64,000 nucleotides of DNA from Laburnicola sp. R22_1 (Eukaryota > Ascomycota > Dothideomycetes > Pleosporales > Didymosphaeriaceae), in NCBI GenBank assembly GCA_014281115.1, contig JACONQ010000011.1, positions 1,116,001-1,180,000 on the forward strand, in the 5' to 3' direction. How positions within the stretch are numbered: the first letter of the stretch is position 1; the number at the start of each line of letters is the position of its first letter. Made by a program: the position numbers and the translations under genes. Below, in pieces: positions 47,191 through 60,105 of this stretch. The notes below the pieces were generated by a model. That model worked only from the letters and a program-made list of their open reading frames with translations, was not told where the DNA came from and ran no database searches.

Positions 47191-50188
47191 TTAAGGTAGT
47201 AAAGTTAAAGGTAATTACTAATTAAGAGCGTTATTAGGTAGAAAAAGTTTAGTAAGCAAAAATTACTAGCGTGGCTATTATATAAATACAAATTACGAAA
47301 TTAACTAAGTAATTTTTATAAGCGCGTTATTAACTTAGTCACGTATATTTAAGATTTTTTTTGCTAAGAGCTAGTACACAGAAAAATAGGCTATAGCTAG
47401 TTATTTCTTTTACTAAAGTATAGCTGCAGAATACGGCTTTATTTACAAAAAAAAAGTGATTTTTAACCTAGCAGCTTGGCTTTAGGTACAGCCATTTATA
47501 TAAGTCTACACTTTTAGAAGCTAAATAAGCACACTACTAAGTTTAATTCTAAGCGCCATAGTTTAAAAATATTACCTACGCCTCTTACTATCTAGATAAA
47601 TAAACTAATATCTATTACTAAATTATAACTAATAACTAGACTCTAGCTTATATTCTTTTCTTAAGATCTCCTTCTAAGCTTTCTACGCCACTCCTCTGCG
47701 AAAGAGATTTCTTAGAATTACTTGTGTTGCTTAACTAATCGTACTATCGCGTTATTACTATTAGCACGCACTTTATTATTAAGTATAGATAAGGTGTTAA
47801 TGGGATTAAGAGACAAAATCTACTTTTTCTTAAGCGATATTTAAACGCGTCCCTAAAAGTTCCTCGTCTCTATATAATATAGCGCATGCTATCTTTAGGG
47901 CATCTCTACCTTATAATAGAGTGCACCGCAGAAGAGAACTTAAAATTAGCTTAGTCTGTACTTACTAGTTTAGAGAAATCTATTATCTATATAAAATTAA
48001 AGACTAGTATTAATACTTTACAAACTCTTCTCTAATTAATTATTAATAAAATAAACTATAGCTTCTTTATTAAAAATAGTGCTTTATATAAGTAGGTAAT
48101 TGCTAGAATATATTATTAAGTACACCTCTAAGCTCTCTTATAGCTACTTATTAAAAACTAATAGATTAATTAGAGCGTAAGCTATTAACCCTAGATAAGT
48201 AAAAGTAGTTAAACTCCTTACTATAAGTATAGACTTCTAGCCTTTTGTTTTAATTCTACTATAAAGCTTCTTCTATTATGGAAATACTAAACAATTATTA
48301 ATACCCTTATATTCTTTCTTAGTAAGAGTAATTAGTAGCACTTCTTTAGGGCATTTGCTAGTAATAGTAGTTTAAAGGTATTAGTAATTAAAACTATTTT
48401 ACTTATACTCTCTAGATTTATAAGGACACTTATTAGTCTTCTTATAAGCTTTCTTATTTAAGCTACTACTACTTTGCTTCTTCTTATTATTATTTTAACT
48501 AGTAATTATTACAAATACACCTAATAACTTACTATTAGATGCTTAAAGCTAGTGCTTCTAAATAAGTATAAAGTAGACCTTTTTAATATTAGTAAGATCT
48601 ATTACCTTAATACTAAGCAAGGCGTTTTATATATAACACTAGTTTATTAATTAGGCCTATTTTAGTATAAGCTTAACTACTAGCGTATTTAAAAAGTTAT
48701 ATATAGTAAGCTTATCTTATATATTAGAAAGCTTAAAACTTTTAGCCTTATTAAAAAGGAGCTACTAATCTTAGTACTATATTTTAGGTGTCTACCTTCT
48801 ATACTTAGCTTTCTTAAAGTATGCTTAGTATTAGGTATATACTAGATTCTTTGTACTTACTTTTATTAGAGCTAGATTCTTCTAAAGCATCTTAATAAGC
48901 GCTTATAAGGAGGTTTTCTTTTTATTATTTATTATAATTATAGCTAGTACTAGTAGATCTTAAGACACTATAGTATAAACCTATAAGGCAAGATTCTAGA
49001 TCTTTATTATATTAATCTACTAGTCTTATACTTCTATATAATACTCTATAATCTAACTAATATAAAGTTTAATCTAATTATTATATAGAGCGCTACTTAT
49101 ACTTATAATCTTCTCTAAAAGTATAGAATAAGTTAGTTAAATTAGATCTTAATTAATAATCTTATTAGCGTTAAGGTTAATAAAATACTAGATTCCTTTA
49201 GACTAAGTATAAAATTAGAGCTAAATAAGCTAGAAAAGCTAGCTTACTTAGTTAGTAAGGAACACCTTTATAGTAGGAATTACAATATTAGTTATTTTAA
49301 TTATAGGTAAGATTTAAGTGTAAAAAAGAATTAAAAATAATTAGTAAAGAGTAATTAGAGTATATAAACTAGAATTCTAATATATAAGTATATAGGAAGA
49401 ATTAGTCTATAATCTTAAAGCGCTAGGCTTATAACTATTAAAGGAAATAAGCTAAAATCTTAGATTTAGTAAGTAAATTAGATAAGATTACTCTATATAA
49501 AAGAAAGCTAAAGGGCTAGACTATATATACGCTTATAGAAAAGGAGCAAGGCTAAAATAGTACTGCTTACATAATTACGGACACGTAATCGCACCTAGTT
49601 AGAGCCTTATTTTTACGATAACTATATATATAGTGTATAAAGTCTGCCTCTTATAATATTAGTAACGCCTAGTACACTAAATCCTTATCTTTAATACATA
49701 GCTACCACTACTATTTTTTAAATCTAGCTCTTTATTTATTATATGCGGCAATATAATCACGTTCTAGTTTTAACCTAATATTGTATCTAACTCTAACTTT
49801 AATACTATAACCTATAGCAATATAGCTATTATTAAATTTAGCTAGGGTATAAATAATTAGCTAGGCAAAGTTAAAAATAATCCTTAAAGATTTATTAATC
49901 TTATAAGACTAAAAGAATTATTAGAGGGGCCTCTAGATCTTATTTTTAAGTACTTATACCCCTCTAATAATGCCCTAAGGCCACTTTGCTACGCCTTATG
50001 CTTTTAAATTTTAGAGTGTAGTGCACTTCTTTAGTACCTAAATATTAGTAGAGGGAATATAGCCTTTATAATATAATAATAGTATAATACTAAGACTATA
50101 TTATAAAAGTTTTAAGATAAGAAATATAAATAAAGTAAAGAAGAGAAATATTTTTAAAAAATATATATAGAGCTAAAGGCGTAATAGT
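47191..50188 (-). pseudogene. Heavily RIP-mutated segment, possibly gag-like on the minus strand
   Basis: AT-rich with RIP stops throughout. On the minus strand near 48560-48400 the reading includes KLLGVFVIIT, a Lys/Asn/Ser-rich run and KCPYKSREYKQNSFNY, which could be a decayed copia-type gag with a C-x2-C knuckle. Near 47790-47650 NNKVRANSNNAIVRLVKQ and EEWRRKLRRRS read clearly, but I know no family for them. No LTR or TIR pair found. Assignment is weak. Confidence 0.3.
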
Positions 50189-50510
50189 AGTATAAAAAGC
50201 TTATTAAGATAGTAGTAATTATATAGGGTGCTATTAAGGTAGGAGACTATAAGTAGTAGTAGTAGAAGTATAAAAGAGATAGGTAGTAGTAGTAAGGTTC
50301 TAGGGGGTAGTATATAGCTCGCTAGTTATAAGAGGAGATCTACTATAGAAAAGAGTTAATAAAATAGTTAGGTTAGTTACTATTATAATTATTATTATTA
50401 TTATTATAGCAAAAACGTTATTAAAGAAATTATTAATTATATAATATAGTGGTTAGTAAAACAGCTAGCTTAGAATTACGTAATATTATAGATTAACTCT
50501 AGGAGAGAGA
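50189..50510 (+). repeat. Repeat R4, unit 1
   Basis: About 320 bp (TAAAAAGCTTATTAAGATAG to ATTATAGATTAACTCTAGG) repeated in direct orientation as unit 2 (50658-50717 plus 58834-59124), which Gy-D has split. Confidence 0.8.
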
Positions 50511-50657
50511 GGCGTTTATACTATAATAATAAGACAAAGTAAAGATATTACTAAAAAAGCTTAAAAATAAGAACTAGTAAAGTAAAGGTATAGGGCAACT
50601 ACTAAATAATAAGTAGCAATTTTTTAAAGACTATAGGAGTTTAAAAGCGAAACTATA

Positions 50658-50717
50658 GTGTAAAAAGCTTATTAAGATAGTAGTAATTATCTAGGGCGTG
50701 GTTAATATAGGGAACTA
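50658..50717 (+). repeat. Repeat R4, unit 2, left part
   Basis: Same start as unit 1. It ends ...GGGAACTA at the Gy-D border where unit 1 has GGAGACTATAAG. The remainder of the unit lies at 58834-59124. Confidence 0.78.
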
Positions 50718-50910
50718 TATAAGGATTTAAGCCCGCGATAGTTAGGATAAAAGTAAGTTAATTCCTAGTATATAAAATACTGCTATACTAAGTAGGTAGG
50801 CAGAAGGGCAGCACCTTATGGGTGCTGCCGCGCTAGTGGCCGAATTAGGCCTAGCGCCGGATTAACGTTATTCCAGGTTCCGAGCCAGGTGCCGCTATGG
50901 ATCTATGACA
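50718..50910 (-). repeat. Gy-D 3' LTR
   Basis: 193 bp, equal in length to 58641-58833. It carries the palindrome GCAGCACC...GGTGCTGC in its middle, which may act as an RNA structure. Confidence 0.92.
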
Positions 50911-51374
50911 CTACCCCCCCTCCTCTATAGCCTTAAGCTCTGGCGAGGCTTGTGTCTATTATATAACCTAACTATCTCGCACTATTGCAGTGCATCCTAA
51001 ACTATTGCACGCTATTGCGCATTATTATAGACTATTCCTAGCTAGTTAGGGATTATTACGGCTAGTAATAATGCTGTTATAATGTGCCTAGTAGCGTTAC
51101 TAAGTTTAGTAGATTGTTTTAACTAATACTATAGAGGCAACCTCCTCTAATAGGGTACTTTACTAAGATAAACGACTTAGTTACTTGCGATATAGCGGAG
51201 CGTTTCTATTACACCTATATAATAACGTATATAGCACTAATCTTATTTGTTAGCACTTCTTATTAGGCCGCTAGGTCCCTAAACTTAACGTATTTGGCGG
51301 GTTTGCGTGGGTTATTGCTGTGAAACTAATCTACTACCTCTAGGGCGTTGATAAGGAGTATCTATAGTTCCTAT

Positions 51375-51480
51375 AACGGGTTATTAGAACTCTTAGGATA
51401 GTCCTCCCACTCGACTAGGTACTAAAGTAAACCTTTCTTATTATGACGGTATAGGTCTTAGAGATTACCATTAATACAAT
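51375..51480 (-). other. Chromodomain at the end of Gy-D pol
   Basis: NKKGLL-YLVEWEDYPKSSNNPL in the pol frame, with the conserved Y-L-V-x-W pattern. Chromodomains on chromovirus integrases bind methylated histone H3 and steer integration to heterochromatin, which fits the surroundings. The aromatic cage cannot be fully judged because flanking codons are mutated. Confidence 0.78.
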
Positions 51481-54400
51481 AGTTTAGTATGGCTTTAATT
51501 GTGTAATCCGAGGTATCGTCCACATTAATATTAATAGGGCCCTTAGGTTCTAATTACTATCTAGGTAGCGTGTTGCTAGGTTATTTGTGTAATAACTATA
51601 GGTGGAATATGTTATATACGCGTCCTATTTTTAGCGGCAGGTCTATTTTATATATAGAGTTATTAATAACGCGTGTAATAGTGAACAGTCCGCGGTGTTT
51701 TATATTTAATAATTTGCTAGAACGCGTTATCTTAATAAATCTTATATTTAATATAACTTTGTCACTAACGCGTAACTTAGGAGTAGGCATGCGGTTCTTA
51801 TTTGTATATTCTGCCTGCTTCGCTTGTGCCCAGACTATATTATCTTAATAGAACTATTAAAGATTCTCTAACTTAGTAACAAACTTGTTAGCGCGTCGCT
51901 AGTTGGCTTAGGTGGGGGCGGATAGTAACGTTGTTAATTCAACTAGTTTGTAGATTAAGGATCGCGGCAGGTAGCCCTTAGTTGCCATGAATAGGGCAAC
52001 GCTAGTAGAGTTGCTAATCTAATTATTCGCGATAAACTTAGCTATTAGTAGAAATAGTGCCCAATTATCCTGTTAGTAATTCACATAAGCTCGTAGGTAC
52101 TGTTTTACCTAGGCATTAATAATCTCGGTCTGGCCGTTAGTCTCTAAATAATGGGAAGTCGATACCTTGGGCTGGGTACCTAATTGTTAGCATAGGCGAC
52201 GCTAGAAATATAAGACAAACTAAGCGCTATAATCACTAATAATTTGTGTAGGGTATCCCTCCTCGCGCTATATATACTTAACAAACGCACGGACTAGTGT
52301 TATAACTTTAAGATTAGTAATAGGGATAAACTTCTTCTTCTTAGACAGGCGATTAACTGTAATAAGTATACTAGTATAGGTGTAGCTATAATCTTTGTAG
52401 GCTAGCAGTTTAGTAATGTAATTAATTAATATACTCTCCTAGTATTAATCTGGAATTAGTAATAGGCAGAGAAGTCTATACTTGCCTTCTTTGTTAACCT
52501 TAGAGCGACGACATATTAAACAATTGCGTACATACTGTGCAACGTCCATCGTTATACGAGGCTAGTAAAACCAACGACTTAGGTTGTGGTACGTAGCGTG
52601 CTTACCAAGGTGGCCTGCGCATAACTTATTATAAGAGTCTTTAATAATTGCAATGCGCAGAGGTCTATTATCTAGTACGTATATCTTATCCTTTATATAT
52701 AACAAGTTGTCTTGCAGTTAGCAGTCTTTAAGCTTAATTCGCAGTTTCTTGTTATATATAAGCGATAATGGGATGCGACGTTGTCCCTTAAGTTTTGCTT
52801 TTATAATAGCTTATAGGTCCTTGTTAGTAGGGTACGCGTTCTTAATCCTAGTAATAAGGTCTTTCTCTAAATCTCTGTTATTGGCAGAAGGATTAATTCT
52901 TATCTTCTCTTTCGCCTTAGGCGACTGCACTTATAAAGGTGCTAAGGAGAATAACACTAGCGATTCTTCTATAGACTCCTTACTAATGTAATTCTCCTTA
53001 CTAATTAAGTATATTATAAGGGCCAGATTTGCAATAGTGTCTATAAGTTTACTAGTAAGGACCTAAGCTATATAGACTATATATTATAATATATTCTTAT
53101 AAGCACAATATAAAGTGCAGGCATAGCTAGTGTGCGCGTTGCTGTTGCGGCTATTACTATCTTTAGGACTATAATAGGCTTAGTGGCCGCCAGCGCGGGT
53201 TTTTAGCACAATGTGATGCGGCTTAAGGATTGTTTAGACTTAGTGTTAACGTTGTTCGTTATCTGCGCCCTTAGGGAGATCGCCAGAACGCCTAGTTAAA
53301 GCGTCTAGCTTAGTGCCTTGGTTACCTAGTCTATATCTAATAAGGAAGTTAAACTCTAAGAGGAATTTAGCCTATTGTGCTTGTTAGCGATTTAGTCTCT
53401 TGTTAGTTATAAAGTAGCGCAATGCTAAGTGGTCTAATATAACGTTAATAGGCGATTTTGTGCCTAACAGCTTAAAACGCTATTTCTTAAATGCGCGCAT
53501 AATTGCGAGCAACTCCTTGTTATAAATCTTATAGTTGCACTTAGCTAGGTTCATCTTATGTGACAGAAAGGCGATGGGTTTTAATACATTGTTGTGCATC
53601 TGCGACAAGACTGTGGTAGTGACAAAGTCGGACGCGTCTGTCTCTAACTAGGTCTCTAAGTCGGCGTTAAAGTAGGCGAGTATAGGTGCGCGTGTAAAGG
53701 CTTGTTTGAGTCGTTTAAAAGCTTGGGCGGCCGCGGAGTCAGCTGCTAATGGAAATACTTTAGTCTGGGTATCCGATTTCTTAGTTAGCTCTGTGAGTGG
53801 TCGTGCGAGCTGGCTAAATCCTAGGATAAACCGGCGATAGAAGTTTGCGAATCCCAGGAAGGCCTGTACGTCTTTAACGCTGCGCGGCAGTTGCCATCCT
53901 TGGATCGTGCTAACCTTGGCGGGGTCCATCTCAATACCGTTCGTAGTTAGGATAAGTCCTAAGTACTTAACGCGTTTGACCTTAAATTGTGACTTATAGA
54001 CGTCTAAGAACAGTCTAGCGTTAACAAGCTTCTTAACTACTGTCTAGACATGTGTCTTATGCTTGTTCTTATTGTTAGAATAGATAAGTACGTCGTCTAG
54101 GTACGCGGTACAGAAGTCATCTAGATGTTCTCTTAGGACGTCGTTAATGTAAGATTGAAAGGTCCCCAGAGCATTGCATAACCCAAATGGCATAACCAGA
54201 TACTTATAAAGGCTATAGCGGGTTAAGAAAGCTGTTTTTTCCTCGTCACCCTTCTTGACTTGTACAGTGTTAAAAGCGGCTATTATATTAACAATACTTA
54301 TAATTCGTGCTTTTGTTAGTTGTGCCATAGTCTCCTTAATTAAGGGTGGAGCGTTCTGGTTCTTCTTTGTTGCCTCGTTTAAGGCGCGGTAATTAACGCA

Positions 54401-55557
54401 AATCCGCAGTCCCCTTCTAGGTTTCTTAATGCACAGTACGGGCGCGGCGTAAGGTGAGCTGCTTAGGCGAATAAAACCTTTGCCCAACATCTCGTTAATG
54501 TATACCTTCACCGCTCCACATTCCTTATAGGTTAACCTATATATCTTAGGACGTGGTACTGTGGTCTCTGGATTCAGATTAATGGCATGGTCCACTCTAG
54601 GTTAACGCAGGGGTAGTTTATTAGCTTTCTTAGGATCGAATCTATAAGCTAGGTTAACTAGAAATGGTGGCAATAGCTTAACAATTTCTTCTCTAGTGAT
54701 CGCAGGCTTTTCTAGTTTCCTTATATACTTTTCAAAGTTAGCATCTAATACTACACAGTGCTAAGCAGCGTAGAGGTTGGCAATAATGTGTTCCCACAGA
54801 CTTTTCTTGTCTAATTCTTCCCCACCAGGATCTAATAATTCTAGTCGTTCCCAGTAGTGTGGCTTAATGAAAATAACAAAGTTAGGATCCCTAGCGATTA
54901 TTATTGCGGCTGCACGGCCTAAAATAATGTTAATCCTATTCTTTGCTATCTTCTTACGCGTCGTACTATCTAGTAGTTTATTATTATAAATCTTTTTAGG
55001 CAGCGCGCTGTCTAAATAGTTTACTAGGCAATATAGCGATTTGAAGCTTAATAAATAGGTTTCTCTAAAAGAGGGAATTAGTGAATAGTAGTCCATCCAA
55101 TTTATCTCTAATAACACGTTAAACTTACTAATTTCAGTGACGTAGTATAGCACTGGGCTAGTATGAGATCCATACTTAATCGTAATCTCTACCGCAGTGC
55201 GGAGCTTAGTATAAGGATTGCTGTCAGCCAGAGCTAGGCTAACTAGTCGTTCCAAAGCAATTTCTTTAAGCTAGTGTTGTTTAACAACTTGTTAATAAAT
55301 AAAATAGGTAGTGGCTCCCGTATCCACTAAGCTGAGTGCGCAGAGCCATTTTCGGGCCAGAGGGAGCTTAATATAATAGTTGAATTCTAGTTAATAGGTG
55401 GCGTCTAGTATAGGAGACATATCTAACGCGATGGTAAATATAGCATACATAACTATAGGCTTATTAAGGCTGTTATACTTAGGTGCGGCTTCTAGGCGCT
55501 AGATAGTCTACTAGATTTCTTGTTAAGTTTTACGCTGTTTTTGCTCCTAATTGCAGT

Positions 55558-58500
55558 TTAGTTTAGGAGCCTCTTGTTTCCCAACTCATCCTTGTTAGTA
55601 GTTAATTTATATTGAAATTTGTTGCTATCCTTATCTTCTGTGTCCTCTGCGTACGCATTTATGGCGGAGGCTAAAGCGGGGATATCTTTTAAAGGGACAA
55701 AGTCTTTGTCTTTGTAGGGTGCAGTCTTGTCGCGCGTTGTATGTCCTAGCTTGCCATATTTAAAGCAAAGACCTAGTTTACTTATACAATTACGTTTCTT
55801 AGTTGTTTGTTTGCGAGTAAGCGCCTAGGGGGCCCTATCCTTTCGCGCTAAGGAACGGTCGCTTAGGGAACGCTTACGGCTAGTGTCTTTACTAGATAAC
55901 GTTGTTAACTTCTTAGGTCCTAAATATAGTTAACTGTTAATGTCCAAATTATACTAGTGGAGTTAACGTGCGCGGGCTAGGAAGGCTATTAAGCTCTTAT
56001 TTGGTATCGAACTAGACAAAGTTTGGCGGGCGAGACGGCTGTCCATGAGACGTTGGGCATATTAAACTTTACCTATCTTGTCTATAGAAAGCAAGTTAAT
56101 AACAGAGAGAAATCGCTCTTGCCACTACGCAAACGTCTTGCTATGCTTCTATTGCAACGTATTGTTATAAAGCTTCTATTTAGCTTCTACAATCTAATTA
56201 TAGGACATATAGGTCTTATCTAAGGGCTTTAGTAGATTCTCTAATATATTAACTAAACTTAGGATTAGATAGACAAGGTTCTAGGCGTTGTCTTTAATAA
56301 AACGGCGAATATAACAGACTTTATATTCCTCTAACAGGAGTGTAATTGCCTTGTTGATTATAGTAATTTGCCAACGCTTATAATCCTCCTTATCTTTACC
56401 GCTAAAGGACTCTATTTCTGGGGCCTTATAATGCGAGCCGCTAGTAGTCCTAACTAACATATGGGAGGCGCTAAAGGGTCGCTCGTCACGCGGGTCTCGA
56501 GTCTCCTAACATTCACAGTCGTTATTGCGCTAGTCTTAGTTATCACGTTGGTCCCAATCTTCGCGTTAGTCGCGTTGGTTGTATACGTCTTCACACTCGT
56601 TGCGATAGTTGCGGCGGTCATAAAGGTTATTACGGAAGGGTCCTTTAGCGGGTCGCGTTTATGTGAAGCGACTATACGTTGTACTAGTGGGATGGTAGTT
56701 AAGAGCAGGGTCGCTATTTAGAGTGTAGATGTCTTGTCGCGGAGAACGCGCACGCCTATGCTTACGAGGAGTTAGTGATTTATTAAACTAGTCACGTAGG
56801 AGAGGTTAACCGCGTCCTAATACGTTATATAGTAAGCGCGTCTAAGCCCTTAGGGACCTAAGTTTGTTTTCGGCGGCGTACGCAGCTTGTTCGGCCATCT
56901 GCGCTCAACGCTTAAACTGCTAAGCACGTCCTTATAATTGTTAAAATTCTTCTTTAGACTATTAAGCGTCTTAGACAGCATACTAATAATCAGCCTTAAG
57001 GTTGTAAAGCTTCATAGAAGCGTTCTTATTCGCTTTAATAGTATTGTTATACTTTACTTATAGTTTTTATCTAACTTAGGTAACCTATTAAACGCGAGTT
57101 TGCGTGTCTTTAAAGTCCTTCTTAGTAGTGGCCAAGTCTGCGCCTTGCTAATAGTAGGCATCTAACAAAGTATTATAAGCTTATTGCAATTGCTTGTAAG
57201 CTTCTAGGTTAGTGCCACTAGTTGCGTTGTAGGCGTTTTGCAACTGCTAAAATATAGCCTCTAGCGCGTTAAGCCAAAAGAGTTTCTTAGCTAGTTACTC
57301 GCTAGACTTAGCACACTTTATAATAACATTAAACTAGGCGTTAAGATAAGCTTATATGTCTTCCGCAAACTTGGCTGTATTAGTTAGTTAAAACGTCTTT
57401 TCTACATATTCTCCTTAAGCGTCCTTGTATTAGACCTCTATATTATAGCCTAGCTCTCCTTTATTATTAACAGGCCTATAAGCTTCTATAAATAGGTTTA
57501 AAGCCCTTAAAGAGGTGCGTTGTTATTTATTGCGCGTAAGGGAAGGCGGGGATTTGAAACAGATCTACGGGAGCGACGCCTTCTTAGGTATCTATAAATT
57601 GCCTAGGCTATGGCTGTTAGATTTTAAACGCAAGGAGGTAGGAGATCTCTAGTCTCTCTTAAATTAGTGGCTATAGTTAGGGGATTTCTGCAGCGTCTAA
57701 ATAGTAACTTAGCGACCTTTGCAGGGTTTGTTACGCTGTCTTACTAATTTTAACGCATTAAATATATTGTCTATAATATTAGTAGAGGTGTTAAAGTACT
57801 AAGACGGGTTTTAGGGAAGTTAGGTACGCTAAACATTAGGGCCTTAAAGCGCTAATCGGGCGCGAGGGTTTAGAGCTAGGATAATAGGTTACGATTAGAA
57901 TTGCGAATTGCTAGTAATTGTTGTAAATTCTTACGTGTCTACTTATTCCTATTATTAGGCAAACGTCTTTGCGAAAGAGGGTGTAAAGTTCCTAAGGTCG
58001 CCTATAGTTCTAGTTTAAGATTAAGGAGTTAAAGTATTAGAATGAAATTCTCTAGGTATGGGCGACAAAGGTGCGCGGAGTTGTCTATGCTTGTTGTATT
58101 TACTACTTAGGCGAGAATAATTAGAATCCATACTGTGGTAATGTGGAAGGTTGGTAGTTTTAGGTAAGGTGCGATCTTACGCCTTAGGCGGAGTTATAAC
58201 AAAGTCGCTAGCTGGATTTTTACAAACGTCTGTTCTGCTAGCTTGTTCTAGATGTTACTACTATTACTATAAAACACTATATACTAATGTAGTAGTAGGG
58301 GAGGCCAGGTCCTCTTTAAGCGGCGTACTTACTACAGGTGTTCTGTAGCGGCACACGCGTCGACCTGCGCGTCTAGCCCTACTACCTGCCTACTCTCTAT
58401 AGTCTTTCTCCGCTAACTAAGCCTAAGAGGGAGTATGCCCTTAGTTGTTAAGTTTCTACGTATTGTCATTGTCACTATTATTGTTAGTAACCTAATCCGT
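55558..58500 (-). pseudogene. Gy-D gag
   Basis: Minus strand, from roughly 58500 (start codon not fixed) to TAA at 55558. Rich in Gln, Asn, Arg and Ala. The region about 57500-56900 is Ala/Lys/Glu-rich with helical character (LNALEAIFQQLQNAYNAT, NLEAYKQLQ). Near 55770-55730 LCFKYGKLGHTTRDK is a CCHC knuckle with two Cys lost to RIP (TGC to TAC). At up to about 970 codons it is large for gypsy gag. It packages element RNA. It is joined to pol by the frameshift site, so Gag would be made in excess over Gag-Pol. Confidence 0.75.
55576..55582 (-). promoter_or_regulatory. Candidate -1 frameshift slippery site G GGA AAC in Gy-D
   Basis: GGGAAAC on the minus strand has its GGA and AAC codons exactly in the gag frame. 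Slipping back one base enters the frame used by DTG protease, RT, integrase and chromodomain. The gag frame stops five codons later (TAA at 55558-55560). X-XXY-YYZ heptamers of this sequence serve -1 frameshifting in known viruses and elements. No downstream stem or pseudoknot was proven. Confidence 0.65.
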
Positions 58501-58640
58501 ACGCACACCACTGCGCCCCACTTCTAGGCCTGCCACGCGATCGCGGAAGATGTTCGTCGACGCGCAATTCTCCAATTCGCTGGCACCCTGGTGGTGAGCC
58601 TGTCGCAGCTAGAATCCTAGGGGGAGCGATAGCAGTATAG

Positions 58641-58833
58641 TGTAAGGGTTCGGGCCCGCGATAGTTAGAATAAAAGTAAGTTGATTCCTAGTATATGAAA
58701 TACTGCTATACCAAGTAGGTAGGCAGAAGGGCAGCACCTTATGGGTGCTGCCGCGCTAGTGGCCGAATTGGGCCTAGCGCCGGATTAACGTTATTCCGGG
58801 TTCCGAGCCAGGTGCCGCTATGGATCCATGACA
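58641..58833 (-). repeat. Gy-D 5' LTR
   Basis: 193 bp. On the plus strand it starts TGTAAGG and ends CATGACA; less mutated than the left copy. Followed by GACTA and the rest of R4 unit 2. Confidence 0.92.
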
Positions 58834-59124
58834 GACTAAGAGTAATAAGAGTAAGAGTAAGTAGTAGTAGTGGCGGCAAGAGCATAAAGAAGATAGGTGG
58901 CGATGGCAAGGTCCTAGGGGGTAATATATAGCTTGCTAGTTACGAGAGAAGATCTACTATAAAAGAGAGTTAATAAGCTAGTTAGGTTAGTTACTATTAT
59001 AATTGTTATTATTATTATTATAGCAAAAAATATTATTAAAGAAATTATTAATTATGTAACATAGTAGTTAGTTAAACAGTCGGCCCGAGATTACGTGATA
59101 TTATAGATTAATTCTAGGGGAGAA
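58834..59124 (+). repeat. Repeat R4, unit 2, right part
   Basis: Starts GACTAAGAGTAATAAGAG, matching unit 1 from GACTATAAGTAG, and continues to ATTATAGATTAATTCTAGG. It has fewer RIP changes than unit 1 (GTGGCGGCAAGAGC, GGCGATGGCAAGG are kept). Confidence 0.8.
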
Positions 59125-60105
59125 ACTAGGTTAATTATAACCTTTAGAACTATCTATTAAAGTAGATAAAGTTTCTAAGTAGCTAGTTTTTTATATTCTA
59201 GATAGCAAAGTAAACTATAGAATACTAAAGTACTAAGTAGTGTAAGAAGCGTATAACTTTAATCTAACCTACTACTCTACTAATAACTTTATTAATTCTC
59301 CTTACTAATTAAAACTTACTATTAAAAGTATTTTAAGTAAGTAGATCTACTAAAATAGTTACCTGTTTAGCTAAATATTACCTTTTAAGATACTTTTCTA
59401 AAGTCTATTTTTAAGGATAATATCCCTATAAAGATAAAGTTAAAGTGCTATATTAGGCGTGCTTAGCTAGATACTTATTACTTTTTAATACTTATATACC
59501 TTTAGGCTTATATATATAGCTAGATACTTATTACTTTTTAGTACTCTTAACTCCTTAAAAACTCTCTACCTCCTAGTTGTTTTCTTTTACTACTAGCAGC
59601 TTCTATAGCTTTAAAAGTTACTCTACTCTAATTAAAAACTATATAGTTAGGTTAATATTTTTTAATACTTTTCTATAGTACTAGAGAATATTATATAATA
59701 TAATTACGCTAGCGTATAAAAAAATAGCTAGAAAACTTTAGCTAACTATGTTTTTATAAAGTATTAGAGCTAAGAATACGCTTTATTAGTAAAATACTAA
59801 ATACTAAAATATAGTTTCTAACTTAGCACTAATTTTACTTCTACTAATTTACTTTTAACTACGTTCTTTAATAATTTTACTAAATAGTAACTAAATTAAA
59901 AACTAAGGCTACTATTAGAACTATAGAGGCCTAGTACCCTTATTATAGCTTTTTTTTAGCTCTAAAATAGTGCTAGTTCTATTAAAAATCTACTAAAACA
60001 CTCTATTTTTATATACTTTCCTGTTTATTTTTAGGTCTTAAAAGAGGAGTTATGTAATAGTTTATACCTGCCTCTTTACTAGTTATTTACTATTACTTTT
60101 CTTTT
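59125..60105. other. AT-rich spacer, no gene seen
   Basis: About 1 kb of simple AT-rich sequence. A short direct repeat around TAGCTAGATACTTATTACTTTTTA occurs twice (about 59464 and 59517). No coding or terminal structure recognised. Confidence 0.35.

Larger units (their letters stand above)
51263..55582 (-). pseudogene. Gy-D pol: protease, RT, RNase H, integrase, chromodomain
   Basis: One frame of about 1440 codons from the frameshift site to a double TAA at 51260-51265, broken only by stops. Protease: LVDTGATTYFIY near 55320 (catalytic DTG kept) and FNVLLEINWMDYY near 55120. RT: open 54595-54044, with AAPVLCIKKPRRGLRICVNY, MPFGLCNALGTFQ and CTAYLDDVLIYS near 54095 (YLDD kept; the first catalytic Asp reads Asn in SIVNIIAAFN). 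RT end: QAFLGFANFYRRFI near 53850. RNase [20 protein letters not shown] near 53530. Integrase HHCC: HATYHNLSRWFYW and RNCLICRRSK near 52600-52510. GPF/Y-like end: HRGLFTITRV near 51690. Chromodomain: YLVEWEDYPKSSNNP near 51420-51375. Confidence 0.92.
50718..58833 (-). mobile_element. Gy-D: complete 8.1-kb Ty3/gypsy chromovirus
   Basis: LTRs of 193 bp at 50718-50910 and 58641-58833, target duplication AACTA/GACTA (50713-50717, 58834-58838) differing by one G/A transition; unit 1 of R4 shows GACTA was the original. Coding is on the minus strand: gag, then protease, RT, RNase H, integrase, chromodomain. A purine tract (complement of 50911-50926, GAGGAGGGGGGGTAG) lies just before the 3' LTR. RIP is moderate: the 3' (left) LTR start is TATAAGG against TGTAAGG in the right one. 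It is not functional now, but all pol domains lie in one frame. Confidence 0.94.

Noticed and set aside
56461..56721. Hydrophobic Val/Ile-rich plus-strand ORF of 86 codons
   Set aside because: Lies antisense to Gy-D gag (Arg/Asn-rich repeats read backwards); composition explains it.
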